A DNA stretch of 64,000 nt from Variovorax sp. OAS795 (lineage in GTDB: Bacteria; Pseudomonadota; Gammaproteobacteria; Burkholderiales; Burkholderiaceae_C): NCBI RefSeq assembly GCF_040546685.1, contig NZ_JBEPOH010000001.1, positions 3,906,001-3,970,000 of the forward strand, given 5' to 3'. This document shows, one piece after another, positions 17,025-26,100 of the stretch. The notes beneath the pieces were generated by a model. The model saw only the letters and a list, made by a program, of their open reading frames with translations, was not told the origin of the DNA and ran no database searches. Position 1 is the stretch's first letter. Every line of letters begins with the position of its first letter. Both the position numbers and the translations under genes were made by a program.

Positions 17025-17930
17025 ATGACGCGTCAACTCGCAACCCAGCTCGCGGCGGATATTCAGCAGTACATCGCCGCCAACCAGTTGCCCACGGGCA
17101 CACGCCTGCCCGAGCGGGGGCTGGCAGAACATTTCCGCGTCTCTAGATCGCCGGTGCGCGAGGCTTTGAAGCGCCTGGCTGCGCAGTCGGTGATCGAAGC
17201 GCACGCCGATGGCGGGTATGCCGTGGCAGACGTCCGAGAGGGGAGCCCGAGCCCCTCGGCGCTTGCGCCGGATGCGGCGAATGACAGCAGCGAGTCGACC
17301 TATCTGCGCATCGCTGAAGATCGCTTGAACGGCCTATTGCCGGATCGGGTGACTGAGAACGAATTGATTCGGCGTTACGGGCCTACACGCAACCAGCTCA
17401 CAGGCATCCTGCGGCGCATGGTCCATGAGGGTTGGGTCGAAAGACTGCCAGGCCATGGCTGGGCGTTTCTGCCGACGCTGTCTTCTTCAAGCGCGTACGT
17501 GCAGAGTTATCGCTTCCGTTTGCTGCTCGAGCCTTCAGCACTTCTCGAAAGCTCGTACCGCCTCGACGAAGCCGCTCTGAAGGTCTGCCGGGCTGAGCAA
17601 CAGGCCCTCGTCGATGGGGCGGTGTATACGGCATCGCCCGCTCAGCTCTTTGATGCAAACACCCATTTGCACGAGACCATCGCGAGCTTTTCAGGAAACC
17701 TCTTCATCCTCGATTCGCTTCGGCGTTTGAACCGCGTGCGAAGGCTGATGGAATACCGCAAGGCCGTCGACAGAAACCAAGCAGCCCGCCGTTGCCAGGA
17801 ACACTTGACGCTGATCGACATGCTGCTGGCAGATCGTCGTGAGGCAGCTGCGGACTTCATGCGCCTGCACCTTCGAGATGCAGCAAGAGAGAAAGCTGCG
17901 GCTGCAGAAGCCGAGCGAGCGCACAACTAG
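17025..17930 (+). CDS. GntR-family (FCD) transcriptional regulator
   Basis: A 301-residue regulator. Residues 5-66 form a GntR winged helix with LPERGLAEHFRVSRSPVREA and the wing ADGGYAVADV. Residues ~90-150 (YLRIAEDRLN to GHGWAFLPT) resemble a second winged helix: NELIRRYGPTRNQLTGIL followed by a wing-like GWVERLPGHGWAF. The C-terminal ~150 residues are helical and FCD-like (FDANTHLHETI, FILDSLRRLN, HLTLIDMLLADR, with metal-binding-like His/Asp). It diverges from the leftward catabolic operon, so it probably represses it and responds to a carboxylate. A tandem wHTH is less common in this family. The effector is unknown. Confidence 0.88.
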   Translation: MTRQLATQLAADIQQYIAANQLPTGTRLPERGLAEHFRVSRSPVREALKRLAAQSVIEAHADGGYAVADVREGSPSPSALAPDAANDSSESTYLRIAEDRLNGLLPDRVTENELIRRYGPTRNQLTGILRRMVHEGWVERLPGHGWAFLPTLSSSSAYVQSYRFRLLLEPSALLESSYRLDEAALKVCRAEQQALVDGAVYTASPAQLFDANTHLHETIASFSGNLFILDSLRRLNRVRRLMEYRKAVDRNQAARRCQEHLTLIDMLLADRREAAADFMRLHLRDAAREKAAAAEAERAHN

Positions 17931-17989
17931 CTTCGATGGCGCGCGGCCGGAGACGCCCAGCTGTTGAGTTCCGCTGATCTCTGACCCTA

Positions 17990-18250
17990 GATTGGACTGA
18001 ACCCCATCGACTGGACCACTGGGGAAAGATGAACTGATACGCTGGCTGGGCCTTCATAGAAGGAGAAGGTCCATGTCTTCAAGAGGTCCGTATCGCAGGC
18101 ACTCTGCGCAGTTCAAGCTGCAGCTGTGCCATGACATTCGCTCAGGCACCCTGGGTCGGCGCGACGCCCAGCGGAAGTGCACCCTCTCAGCTCACTCGAA
18201 GAGCCTCGGCCGGTTTGCACAAAGCCCGAGGCAGCTCAGAGAAGGCCTCC
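17990..18250 (+). mobile_element. remnant of an IS3-family element (start of orfA)
   Basis: An ORF start at 18073 reads SSRGPYRRHSAQFKLQLC, then IRSGTLGRRDAQRK and TLSA, which matches the beginning of transposase OrfA proteins of the IS3/IS911 group; the homology then breaks off and the frame runs into unrelated sequence to 18282. TGGACTGAACCCC at ~17994 looks like part of an IS terminal end. No DDE transposase (orfB) follows. It is a dead scrap marking an old insertion between the GntR gene and the SMI1 relic. Confidence 0.65.
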
Positions 18251-18382
18251 TACCGTGGTGCCGTGCACCCGCCAATGCTTAGAGTTTTCACTGTGGTTGC
18301 CGACACAGTCGAGTACGGCACCGGTCTGCGGGTAGTCCGATAGCCGAATTTTGCCCGACGGCGCGACCAGCAGGCATGGCCG

Positions 18383-18781
18383 TCAAGTGGCTCCGGTGAC
18401 AAGGGCTGCGAAGTCGTCGGCGACGCGGACCAAATCGCACGTCTCATGACTCCAAATGAAGATCTCCGGACCAAGCCCTTTCCCAACCGCGAGAAAGACG
18501 AGCTGATCACCTTCGCCGTTACCGCCAGAAGCACCGCGGTTGATGGGAAACCACGCCAAGCTCTCGCACGCTGTGTCTCGGGGACGACGCCATTGAGGGT
18601 CCGGGCGAGCCGCTTTCTGTCGGAATCGTCCGCGATGGGATACAGATCCCAGTCGTCGCTCTCGGTTGCGACCGCACCTCCGTTGCTTCTCATCATGGCC
18701 ACGCGGTACGACGTCGGAAAGCTGACGCTCAAGCCTGCTCAGCAGGCCTGTACGTAGCGCTCCCAAATCGAACGGCTTCAA
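18383..18781 (-). pseudogene. SMI1/KNR4-family protein, frameshifted
   Basis: One frame gives SVSFPTSYRVAMMRSNGG, then DDWDLYPIADDSDRKRL and GFPSTAVLLA. After about base 18520 the next frame gives NGEGDQLVFLAVGKGLG and IWSHETCDLVRVADDFAAL. In order, these are the landmarks of SMI1/KNR4 (SUKH) proteins, which often serve as immunity proteins for contact-dependent or polymorphic toxins. The N-terminal start is also uncertain, since helix residues before SVSFP lie in a third alignment. One or more indels break it. No toxin gene is adjacent, but an IS remnant is, so it may be left over from a toxin-immunity locus. Confidence 0.6.
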
Positions 18782-18846
18782 ATCTGTTTCATTGAAAACT
18801 AGGGTCGAAGGTCCGCTCCTGGTCCCCGATTACCGACGCAAGTAAT

Positions 18847-19194
18847 TTACTGCCGATACTTCTTCGGGATAGGGTGCGTTCGGCAGTCGAATGGTCCGTC
18901 CGCACCGCTTCCGCGAATGCGGGTTTCGAAGAACAGCCGCTTCGAACTGGCCCTTTGGAGGCCTTGCACTGTCGCGGCGTCGATTTCGCAATAGTGGTAG
19001 TGGGTCGTCCTGAGCCGAATGACCATGTACCGCTCGGCTTTGTCGTAGCAAATGCGCGAAACGTCACTGCTCTCTTTAACATCCTCACACGCGAACGCGT
19101 CAAGTGAAACGACGCCGTGATATTTGACTTGGACGGTTTCCGCCGTGGCGACCTGGCATATCAAGGCGAGCGCCGAAAGGATGATGAATCTCAA
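18847..19194 (-). CDS. small secreted KTSC-like domain protein
   Basis: 115 residues. The start taken is a TTG at 19194 with GGGAGG six bases ahead; it gives a signal peptide (LRFIILSALALICQVATA) and a mature part SRICYDKAERYMVIRLRT, YHYCEIDAATVQGLQRASS and LFFETRIRG, which resembles KTSC domains (a short beta domain with a Tyr/Ser-rich face). Four cysteines (ACED, RICYD, HYCEI, FDCRT) suggest disulfides, as expected for a periplasmic or secreted protein. Function is unknown. The open frame runs another 91 codons upstream, but without a signal peptide or family character. Confidence 0.6.
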   Translation of the reverse strand: MRFIILSALALICQVATAETVQVKYHGVVSLDAFACEDVKESSDVSRICYDKAERYMVIRLRTTHYHYCEIDAATVQGLQRASSKRLFFETRIRGSGADGPFDCRTHPIPKKYRQ

Positions 19195-19717
19195 CGTGAC
19201 CTCCCAATGAAAGTTGCTCGGTTCGAGCTTGACGCGATGTCTGCTTCTAACAAAGACGATCGAAGCAGCGAGCAACATCCAGATAAAATCATGGTTCAGA
19301 TTGTGCGTGCGCCGCGACGGAGCCTCCAATTGGATGTAGCCAGTGACAGTCCGCTGTGGGCCGCCATCGTCGTTGACGCATCGGGTCGCGGTTTTAGTTC
19401 CGGATGTCTGGGCTTGCGACGGCGGAGCGGCAGTGTCTTGCTGACCAATGCGCGAACCTGAGCGCACGCGATACGGCGATCTCCACCGGCCGCAGTAAGG
19501 GCCGGAATCGAACCCGCCAGAGCGGGGAATGTGGCGGGGAACAAAGCTGGATCAAATAGCCGGAACCTAGGCTTCATGCGGCTTTCGCGCCACACTTAGC
19601 TTCCCTTCACCCGCTCCAATCGAGAATCCAAGATCCTGACGGTCGATGCCTTGGCGCAAGCGCTCGACGGGCGCAAGGCGCAAAGCAGTCGCTCTGTGTT
19701 TGGAACGGGCTGCAGGT
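19195..19717. other. 523-base gap without a recognisable gene
   Basis: This lies between the start of the KTSC-like gene and the end of the leftward acyltransferase gene. On the minus strand at ~19502-19516 there is a tRNA T-loop-like GGGTTCGATTCC, but no acceptor stem partner or CCA end is found, so no tRNA is called. Nothing else with coding character was found. Confidence 0.4.
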
Positions 19718-21349
19718 TCAACTGTGGCGCGGCTGGCATTCAGGCAACGGAATGATCAGTCGCCTGCCTCCCCAGTCGGTGTTCCCCTTGTCGATGGCAA
19801 GAAGGTCGGTTCCCCGGTACACGGCGAGCGCGATCGACGTCATCGAAGGCCGCAGCTTGCTTGCCGGCAGAGAGACGTGCTCCTTCCACATCTGGCCCAT
19901 TTTCGCCGGCGCCCCCGTTGGCTGGCCGTAGTCCTGTTGCGCGACGATCGCGCCGCTGGCATCGATCAGGTGGATCGCGTTCGTGTAGACGTAAGGCTGG
20001 TCGATCCTGCTTCGCCATGCAAGGTCGAGTTCAATGCCATCCGCGAGGCATCGCACATCGAGCCCCCGCAACTCGAAGCGGTTGCCGAATACGGAGCCGG
20101 TTTGCGAGGCCATTGATGCGGGCGTCATCAGGGCGGCCTCTCTCTCGCTGATGAAGTCGGCGCCGCCGGACCGTGTGAGTACGGTTGCCAGCGTGATGCA
20201 CAGCAGGAGCGCGGCGAACGCCGGGCCGAGCGATCTTTTGAGGTCGACCTTGACCCGGCCCAGCGAGCCGGTCAGCACGGCCCTGGCAGGAATCTCGACG
20301 CAACGCCACATCAGGTAGGAGAGAAGAACCAGCACCCCGAAGAAGACAAGAAGATCGAGGTGTTCGTCGACCCGCACGAAGCGTCCCTTGTTGCTTGCAT
20401 AGTAAGAAATCAGTATCTGATGAACCAGGTACATCGAGAAGCTGATCTCGCCAAGAAGAACCAGAGGGCGAAATTGCAGAAGCGCCGAAACGCGGCCGCG
20501 GCCGTGTGCCATCACATAGATGAGCGCCGCAAACGAAAAGAGGGAAGAACTGTGCACGAGCCACTGGATTACCGGGGCATCCGGAACCATGCTGGCAACC
20601 ACTTCAACCGCATACCTCGAGCCGTAGATATTGAGTATGCAAAGAACGAGGCCACCAATTTCGAGAGCGGTGCCCAATGACATGCCAACCACATATCGCT
20701 TGTTTCGAAATAACTGGGCGACAGCCATCCCGACAATGAACTCGAGCACCCGACTGAGTGGGTTGATGTAGATGAGGCCATGCTGCGACGGCTGAAACGC
20801 ATCGCCACTGGAGGAGACCAATGCCGGAAGCGCCAACGCGCTGCAGGCCCATAGCAGCACGAGCAGCAGAAGCGCCGCCCCTCCCAGCTTGACGCGCCAG
20901 GTCGTGCTCCAACGGTGCAGCAAAAAGGGAAAGCACAGATAGAAGAAGAACTCTGTCGAGATGCTCCAGGCAACGGCGTTGTAGGAGAAATAGAAGTTCC
21001 AGGACGGAACCCATGCCTGCACAAGCGCCAGGTACGCAATGGCCGTGGCAGGCTCGATCTTGTAGCCGAGCAGCCACCATCCCAGCAGGAAGCTGGCGAC
21101 GTGGGCCGGCCAGATCCGGGCGACGCGGGCGCGCCAGAAACCTGCGATTGCCTTGCGGTCCGGCAGGTGCGGGTACACGTACGCAAGGATGAATCCGGAA
21201 AGAACAAAGAAGAACGAGACGCCCTGGCCCAAGTTGACACTCGCCGCTCCCACGCCCATTTGTCCGGCCAGATGGTGGAACACGATCGCCAGAGCGGCAA
21301 AGAATCGAAGCGAGGTGAGTTGCTCGAGGCGAAGGCTGTTTTTCTGCAT
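19718..21349 (-). CDS. membrane O-acyltransferase (acyltransferase-3 / OafA type)
   Basis: 543 residues. MQKNSLRLEQLTSLRFFAAL with FHHLAGQMG carries the Arg and catalytic-His region (RFFAALAIVFHH) of acyltransferase-3 proteins. About ten membrane segments follow, including FFFVLSGFILAYVYP and SISTEFFFYLCFPFLL. After ~residue 400 comes a soluble, mostly beta C-terminal part (VFGNRFELRGLDVRC onward) of ~130 residues, presumably periplasmic and not of SGNH type by eye. Such enzymes O-acetylate polysaccharides or lipids using acetyl-CoA. Position near the EPS locus suggests that it decorates the exported glycan. The start is the ATG at 21349; the frame extends further without homology. Base composition here is lower in GC than the EPS genes. 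Confidence 0.88.
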   Translation of the reverse strand: MQKNSLRLEQLTSLRFFAALAIVFHHLAGQMGVGAASVNLGQGVSFFFVLSGFILAYVYPHLPDRKAIAGFWRARVARIWPAHVASFLLGWWLLGYKIEPATAIAYLALVQAWVPSWNFYFSYNAVAWSISTEFFFYLCFPFLLHRWSTTWRVKLGGAALLLLVLLWACSALALPALVSSSGDAFQPSQHGLIYINPLSRVLEFIVGMAVAQLFRNKRYVVGMSLGTALEIGGLVLCILNIYGSRYAVEVVASMVPDAPVIQWLVHSSSLFSFAALIYVMAHGRGRVSALLQFRPLVLLGEISFSMYLVHQILISYYASNKGRFVRVDEHLDLLVFFGVLVLLSYLMWRCVEIPARAVLTGSLGRVKVDLKRSLGPAFAALLLCITLATVLTRSGGADFISEREAALMTPASMASQTGSVFGNRFELRGLDVRCLADGIELDLAWRSRIDQPYVYTNAIHLIDASGAIVAQQDYGQPTGAPAKMGQMWKEHVSLPASKLRPSMTSIALAVYRGTDLLAIDKGNTDWGGRRLIIPLPECQPRHS

Positions 21350-21446
21350 GGAGAAGGTAAATGTAACTGAATACTTCCTTCTGCGTGTCTCTCCTGTTCT
21401 CGATGCTGGCTGGCAGGTCTCGGAGTTGGCGCTCGTGGCACGCGGC

Positions 21447-22331
21447 TCAAGCGCCAACCGCTGCCGGTTCGCCCCGTCGCCGGGCCACGCACATCAATGA
21501 CAGCGCGCTGCTGGGCGACGATGGCCTGCGGCCGGACAACATATTGCCCAGCCGGTATTTCCATTGCGCGGCGCCCACCTGGCCCGACAGCGCCTCGGCG
21601 CCAATTTGATGGTTGTGGGGATAGACGCTGACTTCGAAGCCCAGCGGCTCGAGCGTCGTACAAAAAAACTCTTTGGTGACACCGTCGCCGGGCTGGTGGT
21701 GGACCTCGGTTCGCAGACCCCACAATTGTTGGCTGCCAGTTTTGTGAAAGCCATACCTGGCGGCGCGATAGATCCACAGGCGCGCATTCCACATCAGCTT
21801 GGCCACGCCCCTGTAATCCCATGCGGTGAGCTGCGGGTCGTGATCGGTAATCAGCAGGCCATCCGGCTTGACCAGCCGGGCGGCTTCGCGCAGCACGGCA
21901 CCCATGTCGTCGCAATGATGCAGCGACGCATTGATGGCGACGATGTCCGCCACGTTCGAGCGAAAAGGCGTTTTCGCTGCATCGGCCAGTACCGCTGTAT
22001 AGCCCTGCTTCGCCGCCAGTTCGAGGGAGCCGGGGGCCACATCTACGCCGACCAGCAATTTGGGATCTCCGCCCAGCGTGGCAAAGATGTTGCCGGGCCC
22101 GCAGCCCAGATCGATGACCACCTTGCCGGTCCAGTCGCCGCCTGCGGCGAGCCACCGGCTCTTGAAGTGCGGGTCGCGATGACAGTAATCCAGGTATTCC
22201 TGGGCCCATTGCGCATTGCCAAAATAGGTGGCATTTGCAATCATCGCCTCGGATGTCCATTCAAGTTTGGAATGGAAATATTTACCGGAATTCTCGAGAG
22301 CCACATTGGGCAATAAGATATCACCTAGCAT
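21447..22331 (-). CDS. class I SAM-dependent methyltransferase
   Basis: 294 residues. VVIDLGCGPGNIFATLGG is the SAM-binding motif I; VGVDVAPGSLELA gives the acidic residue at the end of beta-2, and ADIVAINASLHHCDD motif IV. The start is the ATG at 22331 with AAGGA seven bases ahead; a TTG six codons earlier is less likely. Substrate unknown; the fold is that of Methyltransf_11/25-type enzymes. It is the promoter-proximal gene of a leftward pair with the acyltransferase and diverges from the NRPS train, so it may modify either the peptide or the glycan. Confidence 0.85.
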   Translation of the reverse strand: MLGDILLPNVALENSGKYFHSKLEWTSEAMIANATYFGNAQWAQEYLDYCHRDPHFKSRWLAAGGDWTGKVVIDLGCGPGNIFATLGGDPKLLVGVDVAPGSLELAAKQGYTAVLADAAKTPFRSNVADIVAINASLHHCDDMGAVLREAARLVKPDGLLITDHDPQLTAWDYRGVAKLMWNARLWIYRAARYGFHKTGSQQLWGLRTEVHHQPGDGVTKEFFCTTLEPLGFEVSVYPHNHQIGAEALSGQVGAAQWKYRLGNMLSGRRPSSPSSALSLMCVARRRGEPAAVGA

Positions 22332-23111
22332 AGCGTGTTCCTTCAACAAAGACCCCAGACTAGCAAGTCGAGTTGTTGCAGAGAATCACATGGCTCCCGG
22401 AATCCTTGCAGTTTTTTTTAAAACTATTACAGGACCCGGGTAGTTGATAACAAATCTACTACATGCCAATTGCCCCCCAGCCTAGGCCATAGGTAGTAGT
22501 CGCCGGCGCCCGCACCGGTCGCGGTGCCGCAGGGAGAGCGCACCGCCCCGATTGCGCGGGGCGCGAAATGACCCGGCCTCGATGCGCTCGAAGCGCATCT
22601 AGCCATCCCCCGTCGTCCTACCGAATTTGAACTGCGGATGCTGCCCACGGCGCTGCGGTGGGAATGAGTGCACACGCCGAACCAAGCATCGGTATCGGGA
22701 GGCAGGCGCTTTGTCATGGTTTGACACCCTCCGAACGGGGCGATTGTCTCCTTCAAAAGGGGGCGCATCGCTCATGCGAGCAACGGGCGCAATTTCTACA
22801 GTCAATCCCAGGCTAAACGCTTTTCCGTGAAAAGGCGCTGCCACGCAGTCCTGAAACCTCCGTCTTCTCGCTTGCGCCTGGCACCCGACTCAACAGTAGA
22901 GCGCTGGCTACCCTATTCAAGTGACGGAAGGTAGTACGCATATGTAACGATCGTTTCCAGAATGCAACTTGGAGATTTCCGACCTACACCCTCCCTAGCA
23001 AAGTCTCTAGTATTGCCAGCGAAATACAAACCTCTGTACTACATCCATTCTTCTTAATAGATTGTAATTCGCCGTCGTTCTATTGCATGCATTTCTTATT
23101 GCATTTCTTCC
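22332..23111. promoter_or_regulatory. 780-base AT-richer divergent regulatory region
   Basis: This separates the leftward methyltransferase/acyltransferase genes from the rightward NRPS-EPS train and is markedly more AT-rich than either. No gene is recognised in it; the open frames at 22427-22768 and 22599-22844 on the minus strand look accidental. Repeated short words occur: CTACTACAT at 22456, GTAGTAC at 22931 and its reverse complement GTACTAC at 23036, which could be regulator half-sites. TTGCCA and TACTAC 18 bases apart near 23015-23044 are a possible promoter for the NRPS gene. The NRPS start itself has no Shine-Dalgarno sequence. Confidence 0.45.
22426..22453 (-). promoter_or_regulatory. 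possible promoter of the methyltransferase gene
   Basis: On the minus strand TTGTTA (-35) and TGTAAT (-10, 5 of 6) are 16 bases apart, about 95 bases before the ATG at 22331. The run of T/A bases just downstream of it is AT-rich. Found by eye only. Confidence 0.3.
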
Positions 23112-26100
23112 ATGAAACTCCAACCCGTTTTGCCGGTGCAATTCGCGCCCCTTCATCTTTCATTGGATGATGTATTTGCATCGCGCCTGAATTCGAAAGC
23201 ATCGGAAGAACGGATCGAAAGCGTATTGGAGCTGGAAACGGAAGACGCCCGGCGCTGGGCCGGATGGATCGCCGCCACCTCGCAGCTGCCGGACACGCCT
23301 TTCGCAGCAGCCTGGCTCTTGCTGCAGACCCGGTGGCTCGGCATGCAGGAGCCCGCCCTTCACGCAGCGCAGGTGAACGGGACCACGGGCACCGTCGCGA
23401 TTTTCGTTCCTTTCGAACCCGGCCAAGTGCCAGGCGACTGGCTGGCCCTGATCGACGCCCAGCGCCGCACAGCCACAGCGGCCCCCGCCGAAGCGGCACC
23501 GGCCTCACTCTGGCTGAACGGCAACGCCGCCCCCGGGCTCCAGGCGCCGCTTCAGCTCTGGCTCTCCACTGCCTCTGGCTCGCCACGTCTGCACGCGGAC
23601 GCGGCAGCGACCCTGCTCGATGCCGCGTCAGCATCGCAACTGCTCGCAGCCATCGCCGATACCGCCGCCCACCTGATGGACGGCGGCGACGCCCGGCTTG
23701 GCGACATCCGCACCGCCCCGGCCGCGGATCGCGAGCAGCAGCTGTCGCGATGGAACGCCGCGGTGTCTGCGCTGGAGCCCGGCCTCACGGTGGCCGGAAT
23801 GTTCGCCCGGCAGGCCGCCGCCGCCCCTGACGCCACCGCTTTGGTGCAAGGCGATGCGCGCATGAGCTATGGCGAGCTCGACCGGCATTCGGATGCGCTT
23901 GCGCACCGCCTCCAGCACCTCGGGGTGCGGGCGGGCGACAGCGTCGGCCTGGTGCTCGAACGGTCGATGGACGCCGTGGTCGCGCAGCTCGCCGTGCTGA
24001 AGGCAGGCGCCGCCTATGTGCCCGTGCCGACGGACTTTCCGCCCGAGCGCATCGCGTACATGCTGGACGAAGCCGAGGCTCGGCAGGTGATCGCGACCTC
24101 CGCGCAGCGCCATCTGGTGCCCGGATCGCGGCCTGCGCTGCTGCTCGACGAAGTGCATGGCACGGAGCTCGCACCCTGGCACGCGCCGGCCGTCGATGGC
24201 GAGTCCGTGGCATACGTGATGTACACCTCGGGCTCCACGGGCACACCCAAGGGCATCGAGATCTGCCATCGCGCGATCCTGCGCCTCGTGATCGGTGTCG
24301 ACTACGCCGACCTGGCGCCAGGACGCGCCATGCTGCACGCCGCGCCGCTCGGCTTCGATGCGGCCACGTTGGAGATCTGGGGCCCGCTGCTCAACGGCGG
24401 CTGCTGCGTCATCCACGGCGAACGCGTGCCCACGGGCGCGGGCCTCGCCGCCACCATCGCCCGGCACGGCGTGCACACCGCGTGGCTGACGGCCGCACTG
24501 TTCAACGCGGTGGTCGACGACGACCCGGCGCATCTCTCGGGCCTGCGGCACCTGATCACCGGCGGCGAAGCGCTCTCCGTGCCGCACGTGCGCCGTGCCC
24601 TGTCTGCGCTCCCGCAGCTCACGCTGAGCAACGGCTACGGGCCGACGGAATGCACCACCTTCGCGGCCACCTACCGCATCCCCCATGCACTGCCGGCGGA
24701 GCTGCGCTCGGTACCGCTCGGCCGGCCGATCAAGGACACGGTGCTGCGCGTGCTGAGCCCTTCGATGGCCTTGCTGCCGACCGGCCTGATCGGCGAGCTC
24801 TGCATCGGCGGCCATGGACTGGCGCGTGGCTACCTGGGGCAACCCACGCTCACGGAAGAGCGCTTCGTGCCCGATCCGTTCGGCCGGGCCGGCGAGCGCC
24901 TCTACCGCACGGGTGACCTTGCCCGCTGGCTGCCCGACGGCACGATCGAGTTCATCGGCCGCCGCGACGGCCAGGTCAAGATCCACGGCCACCGCATCGA
25001 GACCGGCGAGGTGGAGATGGCCATCCTCGCGCACCCCGCGGTGCGGGCCTGCGCGGTCGTTGCCCGTCCGGACGCCGACGGCCAGCTGCGGCTGGTGGCC
25101 TACCTGGTCGCGCGCTCGCAAAAGATCTCGTGGGACGCGCTGCGCACCCACCTGGCCGCACGCCTGCCGGCCGCGCTGCTGCCGTCTGCACAGGTCTGGC
25201 TCGATGCGCTGCCGGTCACCGCCAACGGCAAGCTGGACCGCAAGGCGCTGCCCGAGCCGCTGGTCGACCGTCCCGAACTCGCGCAGCCGTTCGAGGAGGC
25301 ACGCAATGCCACCGAGCAGCGGGTGTGCGAAGCCTTCGCCCGCGCGCTGCACCTCGGCAAGGTCGGGCGGAACGACAACTTCTTCGATCTCGGCGGCGAT
25401 TCGCTCCGGGTTCTGCAGGTGCTTGCGGAATTGCAGCGCGACAGCGCGCAGCCGCTGTCGACCAACCTTTTCTTCCGGCATCCGACGCCGAGCGCCATGG
25501 CGGCGGCGCTGGAGCCGGCTGAGGGCGAGGCAGCGCCGACCTCCTCCACCGCCACCCGCGCCACCACCGCCGTATCGCGCGCATCGGTGCCCACTTCGGA
25601 CAATGGCGACCTGTCGGACGCCGTCGCGCTGATCGCCACGGCGGGCCGCTTTCCGGGCGCCGCCGACGTCGAGCAGTTCTGGGACAACCTCGTCGCCGGC
25701 CGCGACACCATCAGCTTCTTCGACGACGAGACGCTCGACGCCGGCGTGAGCGAGGCCCTGCGCACCGACCCGGCGTACGTGCGGGCCCGCGGCGTGATCG
25801 AGGGCATCGAGAATTTCGACGCCGCCTTCTTCGGCATCGGCCCGAAGGAAGCCGCGCTGATGGACCCGCAGCAGCGCGTGTTCCTGGAGATCTGCTGGGA
25901 GTGCCTGGAGCGCGCGGGCTACGTGCCCGACGCCGCGCCGGGTCCCGTCGGCGTGTATGCCGGCATGTACAACGCCAGCTACTTCCAGCGCCATGTCAGC
26001 ACGCGGCCCGACCTGATCGAAGCGGTGGGCGAATTCCAGGTGATGCTGGCGAACGAGAAGGACTACATCACCACGCGCGTGGCCAACCGGCTCAACCTCA

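Noticed and set aside
19484..19520. tRNA-like T-loop GGGTTCGATTCC on the minus strand
   Set aside because: No matching acceptor stem, anticodon arm or CCA end at the right distance, and the T-stem itself is imperfect. It could be an old attachment-site trace but this cannot be supported.
22599..22844. 81-codon minus-strand ORF in the promoter region of the NRPS train
   Set aside because: No ribosome site, no family character, and its composition is unlike the real genes around it.
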